Of a DNA stretch of 43,060 nucleotides, positions 19,701 through 28,573 are shown one piece after another. Numbering within the stretch: the first letter of the stretch is position 1; the number at the start of each line of letters is the position of its first letter. Source of the stretch: a virus; IMG/VR virus record IMGVR_UViG_3300021962_000211, positions 1 through 43,060 of that record; one strand, 5' to 3'. The notes beneath the pieces were generated by a model. The model saw only the letters and a program-made list of their open reading frames with translations, did not search any database and was not told the DNA's origin. The position numbers were made by a program, and so were the translations under genes.

Positions 19701-22700
19701 AACTACCAACAAATGATGATCTTGGTGTGTAGGTTAGTTTTTCACCAGTGCTGAAGAAGTGATCATTAATAGTGAAAACACCAGTACCAAGATTAACAAC
19801 TGTGGAAATACCTGGATCAAATTGCTTCTCAAAGATTGGTACTCCATCATGCTTAACATCAAAGTCTAGTTTGTTAGTTCTATCTCCATTGATAGAGTCA
19901 AACTGTTCTGTTACTATCTTTTGGTTTACTGTTCCATAAGAAAGTACCGCAGGGATGTTATTCAAATCTTTTTCAGTCTGAATAATCTCATTATAAGTTT
20001 GGATTGTGATATCATCAGAAATATTTGAATCTGGATAGAATATCAGATTGAAGTCAGTTCCAGATATCTCTGAACCAAACGTACCAATTCCAGTTGTGCT
20101 CTGAATTGAAAGATAAGGATACTGTACAGTAAATGTGTCTGTAGTATCATGATCAAATACGATTTGATGCAGTGCTGAAGTATTTCCGTAAGAAACTTTA
20201 GCAGTTGTTTTTACTGTAGTAACATCAGTAACAGAGTATGTTAGGATGGTTGAAATTCCAGTTCCAGAGAATACTGAATAGTTGGATTCTAATCTACCTT
20301 CTTTAACTGCACTGTCTGGTTGACCAGATGCCTTAAAGATGTGAGTTCCAATACCAGATGCGGTTGTACCAAAACCAACGACAGAAGACCTTACCAGAAC
20401 TTCATTCGCCTCAGTATTTTCAAACTTGAGTGATAGAACTCCAGAATCTATGCTAGAAGTAAAGGTTCCAATGAAGTTGTTTGATATTTGTGAACCAGAA
20501 TTGTTATCGAAGAAGAAGTCAGATTTGTAAGTATCAGACCCATCATGGTCAATGAACATATCAACAACAGTCTTGTCCTTCGTTACAGTATCTGTAAGTT
20601 CAATAATTGCGAATAGAGACTCTGCTGTAGTCGATACTTTTTCATAAACGGTTGCTGTAGAACCTACTCCAACAGTTACGTTGGAACCAATCAAGTCTAC
20701 AAATCCGACTGACTGAGTGTTAATACCAGCAAGAGTAGTATTGAAATTGGTTTTGATAAACTTAATATCATAATCGGACTGATATGGATCATCTGGAGTG
20801 AATCTGAGTTTTACATTTCCAAAGGAATCCTTGATTGCCTGCAAATCACCTGCTTGAGTTGCAGTGTTGAAGATGGACGATTTTTCAACGGTAATCAAAT
20901 CATCGGAAGGAGTGTTCAGAACAACAAGTTCAGTAGCTTGTACATCATTTGTGTTTGGATTTATAATCTGAACAAAGTATCTGCTATATCCATCATTGGC
21001 GATGAAAGTATCAATATCTTTATAGAGTGTAGTATTTGCATCTTCTGCATTAGAGAACTGACTATTGAAGTTATCAATTGTAAGAACTCTATTGGTTCTG
21101 CACTCAATATAATCACTGAGTTTCTTATTCTGCAGTTTAACGAACTTGGACTTGTTCGATGTTACATCAGTATCGATACCAAAATCAAAGAAGTTGATAG
21201 CATCAACTCTCATTGTTGTTCCATCAGCATTAACATTAATAATATCAACTAATGCTGTGCTAGTTGATAGATTGCTAGTTGCTGCAGATACTCTTCCTTC
21301 ACTTGTAATTCCAGTATCTGAGAAGTTTTTGATGCCTGGTGGGTGAAGCAGTCTATTTACAGGATCTACCCAATCTTCATATACGATAGGACTCTTGATT
21401 GTGTATGAAAGATTCTGATAATAGTCATTATTTGGAAGGACTTGATAGTCTTCATCCAACTTACCAATATCATTTGACCATCCATAGTCTGTGTTTAGAC
21501 TATAGTTGATTGTAAATATTCCCTTGTTCTCTTGAACAGAATCAATAGTTGCTAGAGCACCAGAATCCTTTCCAGAGATAACCTCACCAACACTTAGAGT
21601 GTATGTTCCATAAACCTTAATAGAATCATTTAGATTATCAGTAATAATCAAATCTCTCTCAATATAAGTACCACCAGACTTAGTGTAAAGAGTTTCACCG
21701 ACAATAAATGGTAGTGGTTCTTGGGTTACGTCAAAGGTTGGATAGTTGTTTCTGTTAACAAGGAAAGCAAATGAATTTTGGGATGTGTTTGCTACACCAG
21801 CGTTAGTAGCATATGGTGAAATATCATACTCGACTTCTGCTGGGTTTGTGTTTCTGTAGGCAGTTACTCTGAAGAAGTTGTAACTGTAGTCTGCAGAGTT
21901 AAATCCAGTACCAGTTGTTGATGCTAACGATATGTTCTCAGCAAATACAAAGTCACCAACAACAAATGGTACTGTCGATGCAGTAAATCCATTAACTGGG
22001 GTTGAGAGAACACAAGTTACAACACCTGCTTGTGAGGTGAAGATACTGTTTATACCAACACCATTGCTATTGTTGACTGAATAGATTTTGGATTCTACTT
22101 CAGATATTCCCTTTGGAGACTCTACAATTTCAACAGAAGAGATTGCTGCGCCTTGCATCTTCGCAATTACAAGACCAGTATCATATGCCGTTCCAGTTGA
22201 TGGATTAACAATTACTAAATCTGGTGCTGAAGTGTAACCAGAACCACCAGATGTAACATCAATGTTGGTAATTTCATTTCTGTTTACAACGGTAATATTT
22301 GGTGAGATGTAAACTTCAGGATTTAGAGTCTTATCTGCAGAGAAATCAAATCCAGGATCTTGAATTGTAATTTGATTGATTCTACCTAGAGTCTTAGATG
22401 TTGGGATAATATCTGCGTTTTCACCAATAGAGGATGCAATGCTAACGAACTTTGGAAGTTTCTTGTAGTTTGCACCACCAAAAGTGATTCTCATAGAATC
22501 TACACCACCCAGTGCTCCCAATGATGTTGTGGAGTACTTAAGAACACTTGTAGAATCTTGGTTGTAATCCAAGTCTTCTGGGACACCTCTCAGTGAAATA
22601 TCAAAAGTGGTAGCGGCAACACCAGAAACAGTGTATGTTCCGTTGTATTTGCTATCTACAAATAATATTTCATTATTGTTTCTAACATCAGTATCAGCAG

Positions 22701-25700
22701 TGCTTATAAATCCAGACTTATCTAACTGATAATAAACCTTAGATGGTAGATCTTTGCTGTAGTTAAGTGTAAATGTAGCAGTGGTTGTAACTCCGACTGT
22801 TCCAACACCAATTGTGCTGAAGGTTGTTGATGAACCAATAGAAACTAGTTCATTCTCAAACTCTTTATCATAGAACAACTTGAGAGTATAACCATCGAGT
22901 GAAGTATCAGATACATTAAAGACTAGATTGTTATCTCTAACAACTTGGAGTTGTGGGCTAATCTTAGACAGTTCTTGACTGGAACCACCAGTTGAACCAA
23001 GACTTACAACAGATGGTGGTGTGGATACAGCGTCATAGTATGTTGTTGTTAGGTTGATAGTATCGTCATCAATTCTATAAACAAAGTAAGCACCAGTAGA
23101 CAGACCAGATGCAACTAAATCTGAGGCATTGTAGAATACTTTATCTCCAGTCTTAAGACCATGATCAAGTATGGTCAGTTCATCGGTTGATGTGTTGACT
23201 GCTGTTGAATTGAATCCGATTGGGTTAGCAAGGAGTCTATCATGCTCCGAATTGTACTTAAGATATACTGATACAGAAGTTCCAATACCTACAGACTGCT
23301 CAGAGTTTAGGGTTAACTTAATAGTATCTCCATTAGTGAGATTGTGGTCTGTTGAAACAGAAACTCTTGCTTTGATCTTTTCTGCTCTAGCAGTTACTTG
23401 AGTTTTGTTATTTGTTAGTGAGTATCTGTAGTCTGTGCTGTCTCCGTTAGAAAGAATATTTCTAAAGTACAGACCTGCAGTATTTGTTGTTAGACCAACT
23501 TGTGTGCACAGACCAATAAAATCATCAGACTTCTTGATAACAAATAGTGTTTCCGTGTCTCCACTTAAAGGAATTCCAAATGTGGAGCTAGTTTCAGTAT
23601 TTGAAACTGTAAATCCTTGAGCACCACTGTATTTTTCAAAAGTTACTTGTTGACCAGTCTTGAATGGATGATTTGGTAGATAAATGTTTTGGATAGGAAC
23701 AGATACTGATATAGTTCTATCACCAATTCTATAATCATTGGAGTATGCAGATCCTGTCGTGGTTCCGATTCCAACTGATTGAATTGGGTTGAAGTATATC
23801 TTATCGTTCAGAGAAGAATCAAAGTAAGTTGTCTTAACTGGTAGGGTGAATCTATTTGTAGATACAAATACGTCAGTAAATGATGTATGAGCAGAACCTG
23901 AGACACCTCTAACAACCCTTATAACCTTATTGTCTGGATAAGTGCTAAGAACAGACATTCTCTCTGTTCCAATAGCAACTGTGGTCCCTGCAGATACTGT
24001 AGATGGAATGTTAATAACGTAGATATCGGTTACGAAACCAACAGTCGAGTTTGCGGGAACTTCAGCAACCAACTTAGTTGACTCTGATGTAACTCCAATC
24101 TTGTGCAGTTTGGTTAGATTTGGTACAAAGGTTGATAGACCAGAAATGATGATTTGATCATTCTCTAGGAACGTGTGGTATGGATCAACATGAACCGATA
24201 CCTGATTAGAATTGTCCCAAGTAAGAACTGTAGACTGATATGTTTGAACCGTTGTGTTTACATCAACAATAGACTTACCAGTTACAGATTCAACGTAAGC
24301 GGACAATCCACCACCATTTGTATCTGTGTTATCAAATGATGCAACATCATTTACTCTATAGTTGCTTCCAGGTTCATTAATATCAAATCCGTCAACAGAT
24401 CCCTTTGTAATGGAATCAATGACTGCAGTCTGCATAAGAGTCTCATAAGACTCTGAGATGAAGTCATTATTTGCGTATTTGTCTCCAATCTTATATGGGA
24501 ATGTATTTCTTGTTAGTTTGGAGTTATTGAAGTCATATCCTTGGTCAATATTTTGTACAACTGGAAGTGAACGATAGGTATGACCTAAGAAATATGGGAA
24601 CTTACTATTCTTTCCATCACTAGTAATGCCTACATGATAAGCATATACGCCATTTGGAAACTCAGGTGTTTTAGCATATCTTCCGTTATGCTCATCCAAA
24701 TCTCCAGATGAATTGAACTTATAATCTTCTACAAAGAATCCTGCAGTGAAACCTAGTGGTCTATCAACAACATCTGACGTTGATGTTACATATCCACTAT
24801 CAAGTATCTTGATTCCAGAGTTGATATCTGAAGCATCTGTGTAAGCATATGCACCATAAATTGGATTACCATCATAAGCCCACCCAACGATTGGTGAATG
24901 TGCTGTACCATTATCACCAAACTGGGAAGAACCGATGCTAGTTGTGTATCCAACAACACCATATCCAAGTTCACCATTGGTTTGAATTAGAATTTCATCG
25001 CCAAAACGATAGTGATTATTGAGGGTAAGAGGTCTTACAGATGCTTCAATGTTTCCATTTCTGCCTGCAGATGTAACTTGAATTGAAGTTGTATTTTGAG
25101 CGTATCCAACTCCGGGGTTTAGAACAACAACGTTAGTAATCTTACCACCAGATACTATTGCTCTCAGTTTAGCGCCAACACCATCACCGGTTACAGTCAA
25201 GTCTGGTGCAGAGGTATATTCACTACCACCACTGGTTACTTGAACAGAAACGATAGATCCACCAGAAATTAGTGGTTTCAGTTCAGCATCTTTACCATTT
25301 TTAATCTTAACGTTTGGTTTCTTGTGGAAGTTAAGAACAGTTGTTCCATATCCAGTTCCAGTTTCATAGAGATAGAGGTCTACGATCTCACCTCTAACTA
25401 CTGGAGTTGCAGTGATAATACCAGTTAAACCATCATACTCAACATTAATGGATAGGGTAATATCTGGATAAGCGAAGTTTTGGAGTCCACTTCCTACAGC
25501 AGTAATAGAAACTGGGAGTCTCTTGGTGTAGTTTGTAGTAACAGTTGCACCAATACCAGCATCAGCAAGTTTAAATGAGTCATCAGAAACTTTCAGGACC
25601 TTGTAACTTAGAGTCGTTGATAAACCAGTTACTGCAGTTCCGTCAGTCGTGTAAACAACAACATCACCGTCGGCAAACCCATGACCAGTAAATGTGATTG

Positions 25701-28572
25701 TATTCTCAACGGTAGAGATATTTTCGGACTTAACTTTTAGTTTTCTATTCTGATATCCACTTCCAGGATTAATAACTTTAATTGAACTGAGAGTTTTCTT
25801 ACCCTCATACATTCTGAACTTATGAATACCCTGAGAAGTTGTAGTAAATCCTACGGTGTTAATACCACTAGAGTAGTTCTCGAAAGATTCGTACAACTTA
25901 ATTGTTGTGGTATTTACCAACTCGGCATAGTATACAGATCCACTATTCAACGCTAGGTCTTGGTGGGCATTACTTCCACCATAAGTGCCTACACCAATAG
26001 CATCATTTCCATTTCTGCTGTATACGATAGCATCACCATTTCTGAGATTGTGTGCTTTAGGGAAGGTGATTGTTTCGTTAGAAATATCAATTCCACCACC
26101 ATCTGATGTTAGACGTGCATCAAATTCAACTTCACGATATCTTGTACCAACGATTGGTTCTAGTATTGCTCCAGTTCCATTACCACCAGAAATAGTTACT
26201 GAAAGAACATCCTTAATATCAAAGTCTTGTGGATCTACTTTAACTTCTTTTACGGTTCCTTCTAATACTGGTCTAACCAAAGCGGCAGTATATCCAACAC
26301 CAGGAGAATCTATTTCAATGTCTGGAGGAGAAATAATATCATAATTGGTTCCACCATTGTAAAGACGAACACTTTCCAGAGGACCATAGTAAATCTTATC
26401 GTCTGATTTGTAGTTTAAAATCTCAACACCATTAACCAACATACCAATAGACTCTGGTAGTGTCGGTGTATCATTACCATTTTCAATATTTCTGGTTAGT
26501 GGGAACTTCTTAAGAAGTTTTTGGGGATAAATGTATCCACTTCTCTGAGCAGATAGAGTGAAAGTATGTGAACCAGTAGCACTATCTGATGTAAACTCAA
26601 CTGGATTATCACTAACAATCAGTGATCTTGAAGCATATAGTTTGATTTGGTTTGTTAGGGGAAGAACCTTAACGTAGTAGTACCCCTCACTTAGACCATT
26701 CAAGGAAGAATCTGAGTATGTGTAATAGACTTCATCACCAGTGATGAAAGGAACGTTAGTAGCAAAAGAGATAACTGAATATTTTTCAGTTGTGGTATTA
26801 TATCCTTGAAGGGCACTTCCACTTGCAGAAGATATCGTTGCCTTCAGAATTGATTCTGTAATCTCATATGATGGTAGTGAGTTTGAAGCAACATATCCAT
26901 GTCCACTACGGTCAGTATAGACATTCTGAACATCGCTAGTCAGAGTGTTATCACCATAGAAAATATCAGTTCCACTACTAGATGCAGTGTTTAGTTTTCT
27001 TCTAATGGTATAGATTACTGTTAAACTTGAGGTGAATCCACTGAGGTTATCGAGAGTTACTTGCTTGTTAACTGCATCAATAACGGAAACTGTAGCATTG
27101 CTGTGAAGAACAGTCTCTGTTACTCCATTTAGAATGTCTACAGTATCACCAACTTTTAGACTTGACTTATCAAGTTCACTCTTTAATTGGAAAGTTGAAC
27201 CATTAATGCTATCAACTTCAAATCTTGAGCTGGTATTGTATATCCAACTATTAGCAAATATTTCCTTATCGGTCTTATTTGTAGATGGATTCAGGATTTT
27301 TTCACCAACATTCTTGGTGTAGATTTTTTGACCCTCTACCGAAAGTAAAATATCATTAGTTGCTTCAAATTCAGACAATACGCCTGTGATTCTGAGTTCT
27401 ACTTTCTTTGCAGTATCTCCATTTTCATAACCAAAGAAGACCTCATCAGTTCTGATGTCTGCCTTTGTTGGAATTGCAACACTAACACCAGTACAACCAA
27501 GGAACTGGTTTACAGTCTTCGCAGTATACGTTACAGTATTGACGCCAGAAATTACCTTTCCAGTGTCTGCAAATCCGACAGTAGAGTCAACGGTGATTAC
27601 CGATGCACCTACAGATACTGGATTAATAACTTTTGTTTGAGGTTGAATTTCAAAAGTACCTTCAATAAGGTCTCTATCGTCAAATCCAACAAACAGACCA
27701 AGTTTGAAATAAGTATTGATACCAGATCTGGTGAAGATTTCTACTTCAGATACTGATGCTTTGGTCTCAGAATCTGAAGACTTGACGATTGTTTGACCAA
27801 CCAGGTTGTTGGGGTCGCCAGAGACTCTCTCTGCAACAACAACTTCTCTTCTGATGAACTCTGCAGAAGATGGTTTTACAAGGTGCTCTTCTAGGTCGAT
27901 TACCTGGGGGACAACACCATACAGAACTTTGAATAGAATCTTATATGACTCTTCCGTTCCTTTTGCTTCATAAAGACTTCTTGCTTCTTTTATGAAGTTA
28001 TTAACATCCAGATTTGATACGAAATCAACATTCTCAAGACCTGGAGTGAGGGAGTACTTGAGTTTGTTGTAGAATTCTTTGAGGAAAAGAGAACTTAGGT
28101 TCTTTACAGAACTTCCAGAATCGTGGGATACTGCGGATGAAGTATTGAATAGCAGTTCTTCTGGATTCAGATCCGTCTTATATGTGGTAATACCACTAAA
28201 TCCTCTGATACAACCAGTAAAAGAGTTTGTAGTGATACCAGTATAGGTGATTATCTCATCACCAATCTTAAACAGACCATACTCATGAGGGAATCCCTTT
28301 GTTGATGCAACTTCAACTGTATCGACAGTAGAAGAGATGCCTACAGAAAGAGTGGTCTCACCAGTGATTACTTCGGGAGTTAGATTATCTAACTTCAAGT
28401 ACTGGTCAAGATTATTTGAGAGGTCTGAAGGACCACTCTGATATTCTTGAGAAATATAATACTGTTTTAGAAAATCTACTGTTTTTGGACTTTCCGAAAG
28501 TATGAATTCTGGTAGTTGACTCTCGATTATTTGCTGAACTTTTACCCTCTTCTCAAAGCCCGTTTGTATCAT
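16705..28572 (-). CDS. Giant baseplate/tail protein, 3955 residues, with YHYH-like domain
   Basis: The gene occupies the T4 gene 7 position (between gp6 and gp8). It is probably a baseplate wedge component, although T4 gp7 has about 1030 residues and no direct similarity is claimed. The N-terminus (RVKVQQIIESQLPEFILSES) and a helical part near 150-230 (FLKEFYNKLKYSLTPG, YEAKGTEESYKILFKVLYG) look like the conserved attachment region. The rest is a chain of beta modules: GxGY..APxI/V units, 'GD.V.Y..GL..G..YYVK...IKL' units, and 'GDEIITYTGI' units. Residues about 1225-1335 (HSPIVGWAYDGNPIYG, later YAKTPEFPNGVYAYHV and FPYFLGH) match the YHYH domain. The start is one base after the gp6 stop. Confidence 0.85.
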   Translation of the reverse strand: MIQTGFEKRVKVQQIIESQLPEFILSESPKTVDFLKQYYISQEYQSGPSDLSNNLDQYLKLDNLTPEVITGETTLSVGISSTVDTVEVASTKGFPHEYGLFKIGDEIITYTGITTNSFTGCIRGFSGITTYKTDLNPEELLFNTSSAVSHDSGSSVKNLSSLFLKEFYNKLKYSLTPGLENVDFVSNLDVNNFIKEARSLYEAKGTEESYKILFKVLYGVVPQVIDLEEHLVKPSSAEFIRREVVVAERVSGDPNNLVGQTIVKSSDSETKASVSEVEIFTRSGINTYFKLGLFVGFDDRDLIEGTFEIQPQTKVINPVSVGASVITVDSTVGFADTGKVISGVNTVTYTAKTVNQFLGCTGVSVAIPTKADIRTDEVFFGYENGDTAKKVELRITGVLSEFEATNDILLSVEGQKIYTKNVGEKILNPSTNKTDKEIFANSWIYNTSSRFEVDSINGSTFQLKSELDKSSLKVGDTVDILNGVTETVLHSNATVSVIDAVNKQVTLDNLSGFTSSLTVIYTIRRKLNTASSSGTDIFYGDNTLTSDVQNVYTDRSGHGYVASNSLPSYEITESILKATISSASGSALQGYNTTTEKYSVISFATNVPFITGDEVYYTYSDSSLNGLSEGYYYVKVLPLTNQIKLYASRSLIVSDNPVEFTSDSATGSHTFTLSAQRSGYIYPQKLLKKFPLTRNIENGNDTPTLPESIGMLVNGVEILNYKSDDKIYYGPLESVRLYNGGTNYDIISPPDIEIDSPGVGYTAALVRPVLEGTVKEVKVDPQDFDIKDVLSVTISGGNGTGAILEPIVGTRYREVEFDARLTSDGGGIDISNETITFPKAHNLRNGDAIVYSRNGNDAIGVGTYGGSNAHQDLALNSGSVYYAELVNTTTIKLYESFENYSSGINTVGFTTTSQGIHKFRMYEGKKTLSSIKVINPGSGYQNRKLKVKSENISTVENTITFTGHGFADGDVVVYTTDGTAVTGLSTTLSYKVLKVSDDSFKLADAGIGATVTTNYTKRLPVSITAVGSGLQNFAYPDITLSINVEYDGLTGIITATPVVRGEIVDLYLYETGTGYGTTVLNFHKKPNVKIKNGKDAELKPLISGGSIVSVQVTSGGSEYTSAPDLTVTGDGVGAKLRAIVSGGKITNVVVLNPGVGYAQNTTSIQVTSAGRNGNIEASVRPLTLNNHYRFGDEILIQTNGELGYGVVGYTTSIGSSQFGDNGTAHSPIVGWAYDGNPIYGAYAYTDASDINSGIKILDSGYVTSTSDVVDRPLGFTAGFFVEDYKFNSSGDLDEHNGRYAKTPEFPNGVYAYHVGITSDGKNSKFPYFLGHTYRSLPVVQNIDQGYDFNNSKLTRNTFPYKIGDKYANNDFISESYETLMQTAVIDSITKGSVDGFDINEPGSNYRVNDVASFDNTDTNGGGLSAYVESVTGKSIVDVNTTVQTYQSTVLTWDNSNQVSVHVDPYHTFLENDQIIISGLSTFVPNLTKLHKIGVTSESTKLVAEVPANSTVGFVTDIYVINIPSTVSAGTTVAIGTERMSVLSTYPDNKVIRVVRGVSGSAHTSFTDVFVSTNRFTLPVKTTYFDSSLNDKIYFNPIQSVGIGTTTGSAYSNDYRIGDRTISVSVPIQNIYLPNHPFKTGQQVTFEKYSGAQGFTVSNTETSSTFGIPLSGDTETLFVIKKSDDFIGLCTQVGLTTNTAGLYFRNILSNGDSTDYRYSLTNNKTQVTARAEKIKARVSVSTDHNLTNGDTIKLTLNSEQSVGIGTSVSVYLKYNSEHDRLLANPIGFNSTAVNTSTDELTILDHGLKTGDKVFYNASDLVASGLSTGAYFVYRIDDDTINLTTTYYDAVSTPPSVVSLGSTGGSSQELSKISPQLQVVRDNNLVFNVSDTSLDGYTLKLFYDKEFENELVSIGSSTTFSTIGVGTVGVTTTATFTLNYSKDLPSKVYYQLDKSGFISTADTDVRNNNEILFVDSKYNGTYTVSGVAATTFDISLRGVPEDLDYNQDSTSVLKYSTTSLGALGGVDSMRITFGGANYKKLPKFVSIASSIGENADIIPTSKTLGRINQITIQDPGFDFSADKTLNPEVYISPNITVVNRNEITNIDVTSGGSGYTSAPDLVIVNPSTGTAYDTGLVIAKMQGAAISSVEIVESPKGISEVESKIYSVNNSNGVGINSIFTSQAGVVTCVLSTPVNGFTASTVPFVVGDFVFAENISLASTTGTGFNSADYSYNFFRVTAYRNTNPAEVEYDISPYATNAGVANTSQNSFAFLVNRNNYPTFDVTQEPLPFIVGETLYTKSGGTYIERDLIITDNLNDSIKVYGTYTLSVGEVISGKDSGALATIDSVQENKGIFTINYSLNTDYGWSNDIGKLDEDYQVLPNNDYYQNLSYTIKSPIVYEDWVDPVNRLLHPPGIKNFSDTGITSEGRVSAATSNLSTSTALVDIINVNADGTTMRVDAINFFDFGIDTDVTSNKSKFVKLQNKKLSDYIECRTNRVLTIDNFNSQFSNAEDANTTLYKDIDTFIANDGYSRYFVQIINPNTNDVQATELVVLNTPSDDLITVEKSSIFNTATQAGDLQAIKDSFGNVKLRFTPDDPYQSDYDIKFIKTNFNTTLAGINTQSVGFVDLIGSNVTVGVGSTATVYEKVSTTAESLFAIIELTDTVTKDKTVVDMFIDHDGSDTYKSDFFFDNNSGSQISNNFIGTFTSSIDSGVLSLKFENTEANEVLVRSSVVGFGTTASGIGTHIFKASGQPDSAVKEGRLESNYSVFSGTGISTILTYSVTDVTTVKTTAKVSYGNTSALHQIVFDHDTTDTFTVQYPYLSIQSTTGIGTFGSEISGTDFNLIFYPDSNISDDITIQTYNEIIQTEKDLNNIPAVLSYGTVNQKIVTEQFDSINGDRTNKLDFDVKHDGVPIFEKQFDPGISTVVNLGTGVFTINDHFFSTGEKLTYTPRSSFVGSSYTAMVMSDTNILPVDVYAIKINNNEFKLATSKSDANAGTAVTFNSAGSGNAHTLEMSKKLEKSLITIDGVARSPLAFTPISHTLFDNGGSISVGATYFGVSGISSILPGDVLKIDDEFVKVDAVGIGTTTIGPITGTGSFNVVKSERGFVGTLATTHTDGTTVRVYQGSYNMTRSKIHFTEAPRGNTQELVDESNIPYAKSTFTGRVYLRQDYSTNQIYDNITRQFTGIGATYRLTVGGANTTGIETGSGLVFINNMFQTPTTSNNPGGNYSFIENAGISSIVFSGVNNASFISDYDVNQNLLPRGGLIVSVGSTQGLGFAPLVGAAVTAVISGGVIQSVGLGSTDILGSGYRGTVSIGVTDANHTGDAATITATVGAGGTLSFTVSDGGTGYSSNPTIQIPEPNYENLSVVGVSRLGIGATTDTGSALLLNVEVGAAVTNVGIGSTLFEVTSFKITRPGWGFRKGDKFKPVGLVTAAGLSSPVNDFELEVLDVFSDNFAAWQFGQFDYIDSISSLQNGVRKRFPLYYNGDLLSFEVDSNNVDSAAIDLEALLLIYIDGVLQEPNVNYNFEGGTSIVFTTAPKEDDIIDIFFYMGTRDTDSVSVNINETIKVGDIIQLNKTPNSAVQDPRTIYNINASDKVETNIYGGLGIDDTNYKDFSWIKQKVDKNLGGELIYKSRDSIEGQVYPTAKIIGDFSTSDTEIFVDDAQLFNYENGIGGNSTDALIVNTTTDPVAAAITAVVSAAGTISSFTITDGGSGYTGSSAVIKISAPKQVGVGIGTTATATATVSNGTITAVSITNAGLGYTHTAPPQVLTTLPSVSFENVLNMTAVAGFAGTITGIGTTVGTGGNPLAIKFTLNASSFTGLQEGYPIYVFGTSIGSGVTSINGSDSSTVGIGTTFLDNIYIINSFHSSSTTGVATCNILSTTLTTGLSTTGSATDPRGHFSWGRLSGFSRASSPISIGVTGLTVDSGLSTFPTIQRRGYGLRSNGALKKDL

Positions 28573-28573
28573 T

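Noticed and set aside
16705-28572. Many ORFs on the plus strand opposite the giant tail gene
   Set aside because: All are short and reflect Val/Pro/Thr-rich antisense of Gly/Thr/Asn-rich coding sequence.
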